DNA from: Panacagrimonas perspica
Lineage (GTDB): Bacteria; Pseudomonadota; Gammaproteobacteria; Nevskiales; Nevskiaceae
Assembly (NCBI RefSeq): GCF_004364935.1
Contig: NZ_SOBT01000011.1
Location: 1-64,000 of the forward strand
Reading direction: 5' to 3'
Length of the DNA stretch: 64,000 nt
Every line of letters begins with the position of its first letter. Positions within the stretch are counted from its first letter, which is position 1. Of this stretch, positions 46,117 to 54,708 are shown piece by piece. The notes beneath the pieces were generated by a model. It was given only the letters and a program-made list of their open reading frames with translations, did not search any database and was not told the origin of the DNA. The position numbers were made by a program, and so were the translations under genes.

Positions 46117-46839
46117 ATGATGTCGAAGAATCGACGTAGTGGATGGCTTCCGATCGCAATCGTAGTGCTGTTCGCTACGCATACCGCGCGCGCGGAAGTC
46201 GATTGGCTTCCCAGCGCGCAAGATCTTTCCAATCCTAAAACGCAATGGCTTTTCAAAGGGACCGAGCGGTTTGGAAAAGCCCTCGAAGAAATGATGGGCG
46301 TGCCCGACGCGTCAGCGATGGGAACGGTATGGATGGGGGTTTCAATTGCAAAGAGCGGCGAAACCACATGCCAAGTGCAAATGAGCGACGGCAACCGGAC
46401 GTTGGAGCGCAATGCACTTAGCGCATGTCGAGGAACACGTTACAACGCGTTTCCGAGCGAGCTACCGACTGACGCAGTCGCAGTGCGTTTCACGATGCCG
46501 ATCCGTCTCAGGTCCTATAGGGGGATGGACTACGACATACCCCGTATCAGGTTTGGATGTGAAGGCCCACTAAAACCGGCTACCTCGATGGCGCTGAGCG
46601 AGCATGCGGTGGTGAAGCTGCGGTTGGCCGTCACCGCTCTAGGCGAGGTGTCATCTCATCGGATCGTCAGTTCCAGCGGACGTGCTGATCTCGACGGGGC
46701 GACGGTTGAGGGATACAGCCTGTGCAGCTATGCCGCTGCAGTCAAACACGGAAAGCCTGTTGCTGGAGAAATCTACCTCGAGCACCACTGGTTGCCCGAT
46801 TCAGCCCTCAACGGAGTACCGCTAGCTCCCCTGATGTGA
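46117..46839 (+). CDS. secreted protein with TonB C-terminal-like domains
   Basis: This 240-residue protein starts with a signal peptide, cleaved near HTARA. The second half, VKLRLAVTALGEVSSHRIVSSSGRADLDGATVEGYSLCSYAAAVKHGKPVAG, fits the TonB C-terminal fold pattern (beta strand, G-x-V, SSG, LD, helix, G-x-P). The first half, with VSIAKSGETTCQVQMSDGNRTLERNALSACRG, looks like a degenerate second copy. No membrane anchor or proline-rich linker is present, so it is not a normal TonB. Function is unknown. It stands alone and opens the accessory region that runs to about 52.3 kb. Confidence 0.65.
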   Translation: MMSKNRRSGWLPIAIVVLFATHTARAEVDWLPSAQDLSNPKTQWLFKGTERFGKALEEMMGVPDASAMGTVWMGVSIAKSGETTCQVQMSDGNRTLERNALSACRGTRYNAFPSELPTDAVAVRFTMPIRLRSYRGMDYDIPRIRFGCEGPLKPATSMALSEHAVVKLRLAVTALGEVSSHRIVSSSGRADLDGATVEGYSLCSYAAAVKHGKPVAGEIYLEHHWLPDSALNGVPLAPLM

Positions 46840-46969
46840 TCAGCCATATCGCCTAGGTCGGCCGAACCGCCGCGGGGCTCACCCATGTCGAGCATGTGCG
46901 TTTGATCACCCTGCATCGTCGACACAGCGCCGCCCTCTCTACGACGATCTGCACGTTGCCGGTTCCGAA

Positions 46970-46998
46970 CGCCCAGCGGCAACGTATGCCGCTGGGCG
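46970..46998. repeat. perfect 12-bp inverted repeat
   Basis: CGCCCAGCGGCA and TGCCGCTGGGCG flank a 5-base ACGTA loop. It lies between two convergent genes (stops at 46839 and 47063), so it may act as a bidirectional terminator, but no T-run follows on either strand. Confidence 0.7.
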
Positions 46999-47062
46999 AA
47001 CCTCTGGAAGAACGCCGCAGGTTATCGCGATGTTGCGCTGTAATGTTCAGGCGGCAGTTACG

Positions 47063-47497
47063 CTACTTATCGTCATCATCTTCGCCCTTAGGATCATCGT
47101 CATCGTCGAAAGTGGCGTCTGGATTCAGCTTCACTTGGCTCTTGAAATCGAAGGTCCATTTGATCGTTTCGGGCGGTGCATCGTGGAGATCAACGGTTCG
47201 CAGATTGTTCGTCGCGCCTAGGAGCATGGATAGCGCTCGTGTATTTCCTTTCATTGCGCCGTTAATCCACTGCTTGACGATAACCTCGCGAACCGATTTT
47301 CTTACCTTGCGCCCATTGATGTTGACGAATACCGGCTTGTTTAGCTCTTTGAAAAGCTCCTCCTCAATCGAAGCACGCTTCTTCGCTCCTTTCGGGCGTC
47401 CGTTCGGGTTTCCGGATTTGCCGGGCCTGAATCGCGTCCCTCGTGGCGGACGTCCGTAGCCCACCCCGGAAGGAGGTTTTTTCGGAGGCTTAGCCAT
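47063..47497 (-). CDS. DUF5681 domain protein
   Basis: This 144-residue basic protein has the DUF5681 signature near its N-terminus, RFRPGKSGNPNGRPKGAKKR (about residues 22-41), and an acidic tail of Asp and Glu (DDDDDPKGEDDDDK). Such proteins are common in prophages and other mobile regions near ParB-like methyltransferases and terminases; their role is unknown. The ATG at 47497 has GGAGG upstream and overlaps the 3' end of the methyltransferase gene by 8 bp, so the two are cotranscribed and coupled. Confidence 0.82.
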   Translation of the reverse strand: MAKPPKKPPSGVGYGRPPRGTRFRPGKSGNPNGRPKGAKKRASIEEELFKELNKPVFVNINGRKVRKSVREVIVKQWINGAMKGNTRALSMLLGATNNLRTVDLHDAPPETIKWTFDFKSQVKLNPDATFDDDDDPKGEDDDDK

Positions 47498-48905
47498 GGC
47501 TGCGGCTCTCCGATTGGATATTGTCGAAGGAGCGTCCACTTTCGGCATGCACAGCTTTCTGGCCGGTGAGCTTCTGAAGTCGGCGAATCGCGATATCGAC
47601 GTACGCCGGATCGAGTTCAATGCCGTAGCAGACACGGCCAGTTCGATCTGCCGCGATGAGCGTCGTTCCACTGCCGAGGAACGGATCCAAGACGATGTTG
47701 CCGCGGTCCGTGGAGTCGAGCAGCGCGTCAGCCACCATCGCAACCGGCTTCACGGTCGGGTGCATTGCGAGCAGGCTGCCTTCTTCGGTCTTGCGACCGA
47801 ACACCCCGACGTTCGGGTACTTCCAGACGTTGCTGCGGTTTCGTCCGTGCTTGCCCAGCTGGATGTTGTTGCGGTGGGAACCTACGCCGCTCTTGAAGAC
47901 GAATACCAACTCATGCTGGCTCCGATAGAACGAGCCCATGCCGGCAGTGTCCTTCGCCCACACACAGATATTTTTGAGCTCGGTGTAGGCATCGCGTGAA
48001 GCGGCAAGGACCTCAGCGAGATGCCGCCAATCGATGCAAATGTAGTGTATCGATCCCGGCTTACTGTGCTTGGCCAGCAGCGAGAAGATTACCGCGAGGA
48101 AGGCGGTGAACTGGTCTTTGGTCATTTCACCGGAAGCCATCGCAAACTCCCGGTGACGGATCGATCCATTGCCGCCCACGTTCTTGTCGATCGGCACGTT
48201 GTAGGGCGGATCGGTGAAGACGGCGGACGCAGGTTTCTTGTCCGTCAGCCTGTCGAGGGTCGAGGTGTCGAGGCTGTTGCCGCAGAGAACCCGGTGCTTG
48301 CCAATCATCCAGAGATCGCCCACGCGGGTTACCGCAGGACCAGGATCCAGAATTTCATCGCCAGGATCCGGCGCAGAGTCTCGATCATGGTCTGTCAACA
48401 TGATCCGGTCGACCTCCGCAGGCTCGAATCCGAGTCCATCGAAGTCGAATGTGTCATCGATCTTCAGAAATTCAGCGAAGTCTTCGGACAAGACCGCGAA
48501 ATCCCAGCTGCCGAGCTCCTGCGTTCTGTTCAGCGCGATGGTGAGCTGTCGAAGCTCTTCCTTTGAGAGGTGATCGATCCGGATCACAGGCACGTGGCTC
48601 AACTTCATTTGGCAAGCAACGGTCCCCAGCGCATCGCCGTCGACAATGACGCCATCTCGATCTACGAGGATTGGACGCATGTGGCGGTACTTCACTAACG
48701 ACTTTTTGATGGCACGAAGCTGCTTGGGCGGATGTCGCCTGAGCGCGCGGGGGCTGTGCTTGAGATCCTGCGGCGGCACGTGTTCCAGCGTGTAGCGGGC
48801 GAGCAACGCACGCAGTGCGTCGGTTGGAGGTGTAGAAGAGAGAACGTCGAGAGATTCCGACGCGGGCGACTTGAAGGAACGTAAGCTTGTATTAGGAAGG
48901 CTCAT
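47490..48905 (-). CDS. ParB-like domain fused to a DNA methyltransferase
   Basis: This 471-residue protein joins an N-terminal ParB/sulfiredoxin-like domain (about 40-145, with RPILVDRDGVIVDGDALGTVACQM) to a DNA adenine or N4-cytosine methyltransferase. Motif IV TDPPYN (about 231-236) comes before the SAM-binding motif DPFLGSGTT (about 407-415), the beta-class order. Such fusions are found in prophages and mobile islands and may protect or mark DNA; no restriction gene is adjacent. The ATG at 48905 is chosen because GGAG is 6 bp upstream; a TTG at 48917 is less likely. The DUF5681 gene follows with overlap. Confidence 0.88.
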   Translation of the reverse strand: MSLPNTSLRSFKSPASESLDVLSSTPPTDALRALLARYTLEHVPPQDLKHSPRALRRHPPKQLRAIKKSLVKYRHMRPILVDRDGVIVDGDALGTVACQMKLSHVPVIRIDHLSKEELRQLTIALNRTQELGSWDFAVLSEDFAEFLKIDDTFDFDGLGFEPAEVDRIMLTDHDRDSAPDPGDEILDPGPAVTRVGDLWMIGKHRVLCGNSLDTSTLDRLTDKKPASAVFTDPPYNVPIDKNVGGNGSIRHREFAMASGEMTKDQFTAFLAVIFSLLAKHSKPGSIHYICIDWRHLAEVLAASRDAYTELKNICVWAKDTAGMGSFYRSQHELVFVFKSGVGSHRNNIQLGKHGRNRSNVWKYPNVGVFGRKTEEGSLLAMHPTVKPVAMVADALLDSTDRGNIVLDPFLGSGTTLIAADRTGRVCYGIELDPAYVDIAIRRLQKLTGQKAVHAESGRSFDNIQSESRSHG

Positions 48906-48999
48906 GACCAACTCCAATGCGTACGTGTGCCCTGGAGCTCAGGGCTCCAGACAGCAGCGTCCGCAAAAAGGGGATAGGAGAGCTTGTACGTCGTCTTCG

Positions 49000-49018
49000 T
49001 TTTGGCATCCCGCCGCCA
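49000..49018. repeat. 19-bp direct repeat, copy 1
   Basis: TTTTGGCATCCCGCCGCCA occurs here and again at 49096-49114, 96 bp apart, in the stretch 48906-49230 upstream of the methyltransferase gene. Nothing else was recognised in that stretch. Such spaced copies can be protein-binding sites or remnants of a small tandem repeat. Confidence 0.7.
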
Positions 49019-49095
49019 CGAATAGATTTCCAGGCCGCGAGCAAAGAGCTCGCTATTGGTTAAGAGGTGGAAGGACTCCCTCCTTCCGTTCGCCC

Positions 49096-49114
49096 TTTTG
49101 GCATCCCGCCGCCA
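49096..49114. repeat. 19-bp direct repeat, copy 2
   Basis: Exact copy of the 19 bases at 49000-49018 in the same orientation. The flanks also share a CGTTCG/CGTCTTCG-like start, but similarity ends after the repeat. Confidence 0.7.
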
Positions 49115-49230
49115 GCACGTCGTTTCTATTAGCGAAACGAACCCAGATCCCCCGGGTTACTCTTCAAGCCGAAGATAGCAAGAAAGAATTGCACCATAAA
49201 AGCGATTTTTCACGGTCCCTGAAAATATTT

Positions 49231-49707
49231 TTAGGCGCCGCGATATCTCGTTGAAAGTTCTGCTGTCAGTCGTCGTCCCGCCTCCGGATTCATCGACACC
49301 GACGTCGAAATCGGATGATGAATTCCGTACGTCTTGCGGATCGCATCCGCCGGCATGCTCTCGTCGAGCGTCTTGGCCGCCGCCTTCCACTGCACCTGCA
49401 GGCGATGGAGACCGTTGCCGTTGAGGACATCACCCGGATCGCCTTTTCGCAGCAGCCGGTAGGTGCTGGGATTCTCGACGACGCCCCAGCCCACTGCCCC
49501 GAATCCCTTTGCATAGGCCACGATCACGTCACCCGCGATGTAACGCCGAAGAATCTTCTCTCCGGCGTCGCCGGGCTCATTTTCAAATGACGTCGCGATC
49601 TCGTTGTGCTTGACCAGATACGTCCACCACGCGGGGTCGGTGGCCGCAGCCCAGGCTTGGGGGTGTTTGGAACAACTGCGAAAACGCTTGAGCGCCCGGC
49701 GGCTCAT
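49231..49707 (-). CDS. EVE/PUA-like domain protein
   Basis: This 158-residue protein has WWTYLVKHNEIA near residue 27 and IAGDVIVAYAKGFGAVGWGVVENPSTYRLL at about 57-86. The second segment resembles EVE/PUA-like folds that bind modified bases and are common beside restriction and defence genes. The C-terminal third, with ISTSVSMNP, has no motif I know. The assignment is tentative. It is divergent from the unfamiliar gene at 49715, with start codons only a few bases apart, so the two may be controlled together. The ATG at 49707 is the only good start. Confidence 0.55.
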   Translation of the reverse strand: MSRRALKRFRSCSKHPQAWAAATDPAWWTYLVKHNEIATSFENEPGDAGEKILRRYIAGDVIVAYAKGFGAVGWGVVENPSTYRLLRKGDPGDVLNGNGLHRLQVQWKAAAKTLDESMPADAIRKTYGIHHPISTSVSMNPEAGRRLTAELSTRYRGA

Positions 49708-49714
49708 CGGAACG

Positions 49715-50764
49715 GTGGGGAATCACGACGTCGACTCCAGAAGATCTGTCGAAGCTGTAGCCGCTGAACAGGCGCTAAAAAGCCTGCTGCCCCGGTTCCC
49801 TTTGGCGGATAAAAAATTGGCTTCTAGATTTTGGGCAGAAGACTACGTAATCCTAGAGGACTCAAGAGCAGACGCGACGATCGTAGTGGTGATCGAAGAG
49901 CGTCGAGTATCGTCTAACGTCACCAAGACATTCGTCTTTGCTTCCGACCATGTGCTGTCATACGACAGAAACATGGCGGCTATGAAAGCTGCCCAATCTG
50001 AAATCGTTGTAGATCCAATTCGGTACTGCCGTGTCGATTTGGCTGGCGAAATCCGGGCCCTGAGCGAGCGCACTGGGCGAAAAATTCGTGTCGGAATTGA
50101 TATATCGTCCATGAATAGAACGATGGCGGCGTCGCTGCTGCTCTCCGTTCTCTCTAAGGCGAGTTGCTGCGAAGCAATAACTCTTTTTTATGTCCCTGCA
50201 AGATTCGCGTCGCCTAGCCTCACCGTCTCGCCAATTGAACAAGTTGGACCGGTGCTGCCAGAGTTATCGGGCTTCAAATGTGAACCTGGTCGCCCCGTCG
50301 CTGTGGTGATGGGGCTGGGGTACGAGTATGGGACGGCGGTGGGACTCATCAATCAGCTTGAACCGCAGCTGACGATCTGTCTTAAGGCTTCCGGAGGGGA
50401 TCCTATGTATGACGCCGCCGTTTCGGACGCCAACTTAGGGTTCGATTTTGGTCCCTACAACGTTGAAGTTTCCGACTATGACCTTCGCGACATCGGCGCG
50501 GCATTTAGGCATATCGAAACGCTCGTACATGGCTTGGTGCCGACCTATCGTGTCGTTCTCGTTCCGATGGGCCCAAAGATCCTCTCGGCGATTCTCGTTC
50601 TGATCGCCCTGAAATATTTCGGACGTGCGGCTCTGTGGAGAGTAGCTCGATCGTCGCCGCCCGCGGATGTACAGGCCGACTCCTTTTATGTGAGTGCGGA
50701 TGTCGACCTGGACGATGTTGCAATCGAGAAGCTGAACGCAGCCATGGGTCCTTTTCGGCGTTAA
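49715..50764 (+). CDS. unfamiliar two-part protein, possible defence gene
   Basis: This protein of about 349 residues has no assigned function. Two conserved-looking parts are visible: an N-terminal alpha/beta region with the motif VGIDISSMNRTMAASLLL, and a C-terminal region with PVAVVMGLGYEYGTAVGLINQLEP, LYD-like YDLRDIGAAFRHIETL, VVLVPMGPKILSAILVLIALKYFGRAALWRV. The G-L-G-Y and M-G-P-K blocks look like a Rossmann-like nucleotide or ligand domain. Base composition is lower in GC than the neighbours. The frame is open from 49604, but that would run far into the divergent EVE-like gene; the GTG at 49715 is a compromise and the start is uncertain. Confidence 0.6.
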   Translation: MGNHDVDSRRSVEAVAAEQALKSLLPRFPLADKKLASRFWAEDYVILEDSRADATIVVVIEERRVSSNVTKTFVFASDHVLSYDRNMAAMKAAQSEIVVDPIRYCRVDLAGEIRALSERTGRKIRVGIDISSMNRTMAASLLLSVLSKASCCEAITLFYVPARFASPSLTVSPIEQVGPVLPELSGFKCEPGRPVAVVMGLGYEYGTAVGLINQLEPQLTICLKASGGDPMYDAAVSDANLGFDFGPYNVEVSDYDLRDIGAAFRHIETLVHGLVPTYRVVLVPMGPKILSAILVLIALKYFGRAALWRVARSSPPADVQADSFYVSADVDLDDVAIEKLNAAMGPFRR

Positions 50765-51151
50765 CAAATGCAGCAGCTTCGGGGGCGGTCCGAGCTATGT
50801 TCGTTTCGAAGGACGCTCTCACGGGCGCGTGTCCAGTCGGTGTTGGATACGGCTGGAGGGCAAAACCCGTCCTCAAATGCGGTTCAACGATTAGATGTAC
50901 GGGGTAGCTGGCAAATGACCCCGGTCAATTCGCTAAGGTGAGGGCGGTCTCTGGACGCTCGAAGTGGCCATGCGAACAGGGATAATCAGGAACGGAGTCT
51001 AGCGAACCGTCCGATCGACAAATGGAGATATCGGCTACGAGAGGGGGTCGCCGCAGCCTTGACAGCGCGCTCCGTGGTTCGTCTTGAAGGCGAGACAGCT
51101 CCATTTTTGCGGTCTTTAGCTGAGAGACGCTGCCGTTATGGCTGTCGCCCA
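50765..51151 (+). other. intergenic stretch before repeat copy B
   Basis: No gene is supported. A small remnant frame in the minus direction (50925-51179) lacks known motifs. Confidence 0.4.
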
Positions 51152-51356
51152 GAAAAAGTGGCGGTGTGCACAGTCTCACGCGAACGGGGCTCGACCGGTA
51201 TCAGGGAAAATAACAGGGAAATCCGATAAAAAACGCGTTCTACGGGCTCACGAAATCGCGATTCCCAGGGCTTTCACGGTTCTACGCGGTTTTTCCCTGG
51301 CGAGGCGAACAGGGAAATCGAAAACAAATAGCAGGGAGCAGGTCCGCGAGATCGTC
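51152..51356 (+). repeat. 205-bp dispersed repeat, copy B
   Basis: Second copy of the element at 13915-14120, same orientation, with the same landmarks at both ends. As at copy A, the surroundings are gene-poor and hold gene fragments (LysR and peroxiredoxin remnants to the right). The 51357-51651 stretch that follows has no recognised gene. Confidence 0.85.
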
Positions 51357-51651
51357 CTTAGCTTCCACGAAGATGATCGAGAAGCCGCAGCCGATCGGCG
51401 CCGTCAGCGCGCGAAGGAATAGCAAAGTGATCCCCGAAAAGGTTACGGAGCCGTACAGCTTGATCGTCGGTTCCATTTCGTTTGGTTCTAGGTCGTGTCG
51501 ACGTGGGGTCCGATCAAGGACTACCAGGTGATCGGACAGCGCCAATTGCACTAGGGCGTTTTCTCGCAGCGTTCCCCTTCAGTTGCGGTGATTGTCATGG
51601 CGAGCGCGCAAATGCCTGCATGCCAGCAACCTGATCGAATGAACTGCTCGT

Positions 51652-52041
51652 CTATCGGGCTAGTCCATGCGCCAAGTGGTCAACGAAGGCGCGCGCCGAT
51701 GGCTTGGCGGCGCGCCCGGCCGGAAATACGGCGTGGACCTCGGCAGCATCCATCGTCCAGTCGGCGAGAACGCGTACCAATGTGCCGCTCTCCAACTCGG
51801 GCCGGCACCCCAAACTTCTGGTCGACAAAATCCCGATACCAGACAGCGCGGCCGCAGTTGCTCCCTCGTCGACTGAAGCAAGAACTCGCGCTTCCGCGCG
51901 CAGCGACATCGTGCGTCCGTCATTCTTGAATGACCAGGCGTCGGACGTCGACCCCCGGGGCCTCTGATGATCGAGTGCTTCGCGAGCTCTCCAGGTTACC
52001 GGGGGACACCCGCAAGTGCGAGATAAGCCGGCGACGCCACC
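51652..52041 (-). pseudogene. LysR regulator remnant (C-terminal half, broken)
   Basis: Read on the minus strand, conceptual translation gives VASPAYLALAGVPR, a TAA stop, then PGELAKHSIIRGPG. After a frame change it continues DAWSFKNDGR and DEGATAAALSGIGILSTRSLG and ends HLAHGLAR. This is the effector domain of a LysR regulator, with at least one stop and one frameshift. The HTH half is missing: homology ends at about 52041, where a peroxiredoxin fragment on the other strand begins. Confidence 0.8.
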
Positions 52042-52329
52042 AATCTGAGCTTCCCCATCCTGAGCGATCACGTCGGTGAAGTCGCAGCAGCGTTTGGTCT
52101 GCGCTTCGTCGTGCCCGAGTACCTGCGCGACGTATCCCGAGGGTTCTCCACCGATCTCGCAGTGATCAACGGGGAGCCGAGTTGGACACTGCCCATGCCG
52201 GCCCGCTATGTCATCGGTGTTGACGGCGTGATCGCCTACGCCGAAGTCAATCCCGATTACACCCGCCGACCCGATCCGAGCGAGTTGTTGCCGACGCTGG
52301 AGCGCCTGCATCGAGCTTTGGCCGTCTGA
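52042..52329 (+). pseudogene. peroxiredoxin remnant (C-terminal half)
   Basis: The frame reads NLSFPILSDHVGEVAAAFGLRF, then YLRDVSRGFSTDLAVINGEPSWTLPMPARYVIGVDGVIAYAEVNPDYTRR. This is the C-terminal half of an AhpC/TSA-family protein of the type that ends with a PDPSEL helix. The N-terminal part with the peroxidatic cysteine is missing and a stop lies just upstream (52024). It begins where the LysR remnant ends, so one deletion probably removed both 5' halves. Confidence 0.8.
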
Positions 52330-52415
52330 GCGGCGTTGGGTATCGATGCCGGCGCCGGTAACGGAATCTGATTCCTGCGCCTCAATTTTTGTAGTAGCGA
52401 CAGATGGAGAAAGCC

Positions 52416-52946
52416 ATGAAAGTACAAGTCGGCCAGAGCATTCCAAGCTTCGCCGTGCAGACGCTTCAGGGAGACCCTTTGGCGGTGCCCGACGCACCTT
52501 CAAAATTCACACATCTCCAGTTCAGGCGCTTCGCAGGGTGCCCGATCTGCAACCTTCATCTACATACGTTCTTCAAGAGTTCCGACCAGATCAGGGCCGC
52601 CGGAATACGTGAAGTCATCTTCTTTCACTCGTCAGCATCGGAGATGGAGAAATACCAGAAAGGCATCGCTTTTGCCGCAGTGGCTGACCCCCCAAAAGTC
52701 TTCTACGCCAAGTTCGGTGTTGGACGGTCCATTTTGGCCAGCCTGCATCCCCGTGCGTTGTGGGCAGCGATCAAGGGAATGCTCCTGGGGAAAATGGGCC
52801 TGAAAATGGAAAATGGCCCGGTCGGACTGCCGGCGGACATTCTGATTGATCAGAAGGGCACCGTCGTTGCCGTGAAATACGGAACCCATGCCTACGATCA
52901 ATGGGAAGTACCCGAGTTGCTCCGGATTGCGAAGGACGTCAGTTAG
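52416..52946 (+). CDS. peroxiredoxin-like AhpC/TSA family protein
   Basis: This 176-residue thioredoxin-fold protein has the pattern of peroxiredoxin-like (PRX-like2) members. It begins MKVQVGQSIPSFAVQTLQG, with the redox site RRFAGCPICNLHLH (a CxxC, about residues 42-45). The C-terminal GLPADILIDQKGTVVAVKYG is typical of the fold. It probably reduces peroxides or acts as a thiol redox protein. The ATG at 52416 is chosen because GGAGAAAG lies just upstream; an ATG at 52404 contains that ribosome site. It stands alone beside a broken peroxiredoxin gene of a different subfamily. Confidence 0.85.
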   Translation: MKVQVGQSIPSFAVQTLQGDPLAVPDAPSKFTHLQFRRFAGCPICNLHLHTFFKSSDQIRAAGIREVIFFHSSASEMEKYQKGIAFAAVADPPKVFYAKFGVGRSILASLHPRALWAAIKGMLLGKMGLKMENGPVGLPADILIDQKGTVVAVKYGTHAYDQWEVPELLRIAKDVS

Positions 52947-53315
52947 CGCCTTAGGAGGCGCGCAGCGGCCGAGCGCTGTTGATCTGCGAACCAGAGAGTT
53001 CGGTTAAAACCGCTTGTTTCGATCCGGTTGCCCGCCAGTTTCAGAGTCGCGTCCATCCCAGCCGAGTGCCTTCCGATCTTGGCGTACGACACTACGGCGC
53101 AGGGGAGAGGGGGGACGGCCATCTGGGCCACACGCGCACGTTGAACGGCCGCTCACTCGTAATAGGCTGCATCAGCTTTCCGCCTTGGCCCCGTTCTGGA
53201 CGTCTAGTGCCCGAGGAAGCAGAGAGGGGGGAAGCCCTTAATTGATCTTTGATCACGTATCGGCGATTTTGGACTGACTGGTCCAATAAGAGACCGAGTC
53301 AGGTGAGGGGAGCGG
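52947..53315 (+). promoter_or_regulatory. upstream region of the second FadL gene with inverted repeats
   Basis: No gene is supported here. TTGGAC-TGACTG-GTCCAA (53269-53286) and TGATC-TTT-GATCA (about 53243-53255) are inverted repeats just upstream of the FadL-like gene and may be operators, perhaps for the TetR protein encoded downstream. The GTG start of the porin has AGGTGAGGGGAG in front. Confidence 0.5.
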
Positions 53316-54632
53316 GTGCCAAATCACAAGGTCGATGGACCGATTGGAAGGGTGCTCTGCGCACTCCTTCTTGTTCTTTGTTTCTACGCAGGGGATGCAT
53401 TCCCTGCAGGCGGCTACTTCGTGCTCGGGTATGGGCCCTACGCCCATCAGTCTGCTGGCACGTCTACCGCAGTAGGCTTCGATGCGTTTGCCGGGGCATC
53501 CAACCCCGCCAAGCTCTCCGAGGTCGGGACGCGTCTGGACTTGGGCGTGCTGGCGTTCATGCCATACCGGCGAATCACGCGGACGGGATCGGACTCTGCT
53601 TTCGATATCCAGTCGAAAAGCCGAAATGATTTCTTCCTGGTGCCGGACGGCGCTTATGCGCGTCGAATCGATGACGTCTGGGCGTGGGGTGTTACGCTCT
53701 ACGGGAACGGCGGACTCAACACCGAATACCACGAAAACACTGGTGTTCCGGGCAGCAATGGGAATCCAGATCGCTGTGGTGATCGCCCCGGGAATTTCTT
53801 TCGCGGCTGCGGCGAAGTCGGATTTGATCTGCTCCAGCTAGTCGTCGCGCCCACGTTGTCGGTTCGGCTCTGGACACGGCACTCGTTCGGTATATCGCCG
53901 CTACTCGCCTTCCAGCAGATCCGCGCATATGGCCTGCAAGCGTTCGAGCCGTTATCTCGCGACGCCGATCACGTGACTAATCAAGGGTACGACGGTGCGT
54001 TCGGCGCCGGAGTGCGCGTGGGATGGCTCGGCAAGATCCAGCCGTGGCTGGATCTGGGCGCAACGTACGCCACCAAGGTCTACATGGAGGAGTTCAACGA
54101 ATACCGCGGCTTGCTGGCGGACGGCAGTTTCGACATCCCGGACAATTTCAGCGTCGGTTTCGCATTGAAGGACCAGAACCTCACGCTCGCCGGCGATATC
54201 CACCGGATCTTCTTCGGGCACGTGCCGGCACTGGGCAATGGCGTGCTGAATACGCTGACGGATCCGGAAAAGCCTTTGGGAGATCGGCAAGGAAGTGGGT
54301 TCAACTGGAATCATCAGACCAACTACCGCCTATCGCTGACTTGGCATACGACGCCGAACCTCGACCTGCGGGCCGGTTTCGCGTACGGCCGCGTGCCGCA
54401 AGCCGATAGCTCCACGAACACAGCGAGCTTCACGATGCTCGCACCCAATCCCGCACTCAATCTGACGGCGGGATTTTCGTATCGCCCCGCTCACGATACC
54501 GAGTTCCATTTCGCTTACGGTGCCTATCGGCGCGGTGAGTACGAAGGCGATTCCGCTCTTTTTCCTGGCGCCAAGGAAAGAGCGGAGCCGAGAGTCGACA
54601 CGATCTATCTGGCTTGGAGCAGAACATGGTGA
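53316..54632 (+). CDS. second FadL/TodX-like outer-membrane transporter
   Basis: This 438-residue barrel protein is a paralogue of 31115-32455. It has a signal peptide (GRVLCALLLVLCFYAGDAFPA), the hatch motif GGYFVLGYGPYAHQSAGTSTAVGFDAFAGASNPAKL, and the cysteine loop NPDRCGDRPGNFFRGCGE. The C-terminus ends with IYLAWSRTW, an aromatic outer-membrane signal. It should bring hydrophobic compounds across the outer membrane. It starts a plus-strand run with TetR, SDR and two glutathione-transferase genes, which suggests another aromatic or xenobiotic substrate. The GTG start is supported by a strong ribosome site. Confidence 0.9.
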   Translation: MPNHKVDGPIGRVLCALLLVLCFYAGDAFPAGGYFVLGYGPYAHQSAGTSTAVGFDAFAGASNPAKLSEVGTRLDLGVLAFMPYRRITRTGSDSAFDIQSKSRNDFFLVPDGAYARRIDDVWAWGVTLYGNGGLNTEYHENTGVPGSNGNPDRCGDRPGNFFRGCGEVGFDLLQLVVAPTLSVRLWTRHSFGISPLLAFQQIRAYGLQAFEPLSRDADHVTNQGYDGAFGAGVRVGWLGKIQPWLDLGATYATKVYMEEFNEYRGLLADGSFDIPDNFSVGFALKDQNLTLAGDIHRIFFGHVPALGNGVLNTLTDPEKPLGDRQGSGFNWNHQTNYRLSLTWHTTPNLDLRAGFAYGRVPQADSSTNTASFTMLAPNPALNLTAGFSYRPAHDTEFHFAYGAYRRGEYEGDSALFPGAKERAEPRVDTIYLAWSRTW

Positions 54633-54708
54633 GCCCGCAGGATGGAAACGCCGGCTTGAGCGCGGTGCGCGGCTACCCCAGGCTGACCGCGCCGGACCGG
54701 AGACGTCG

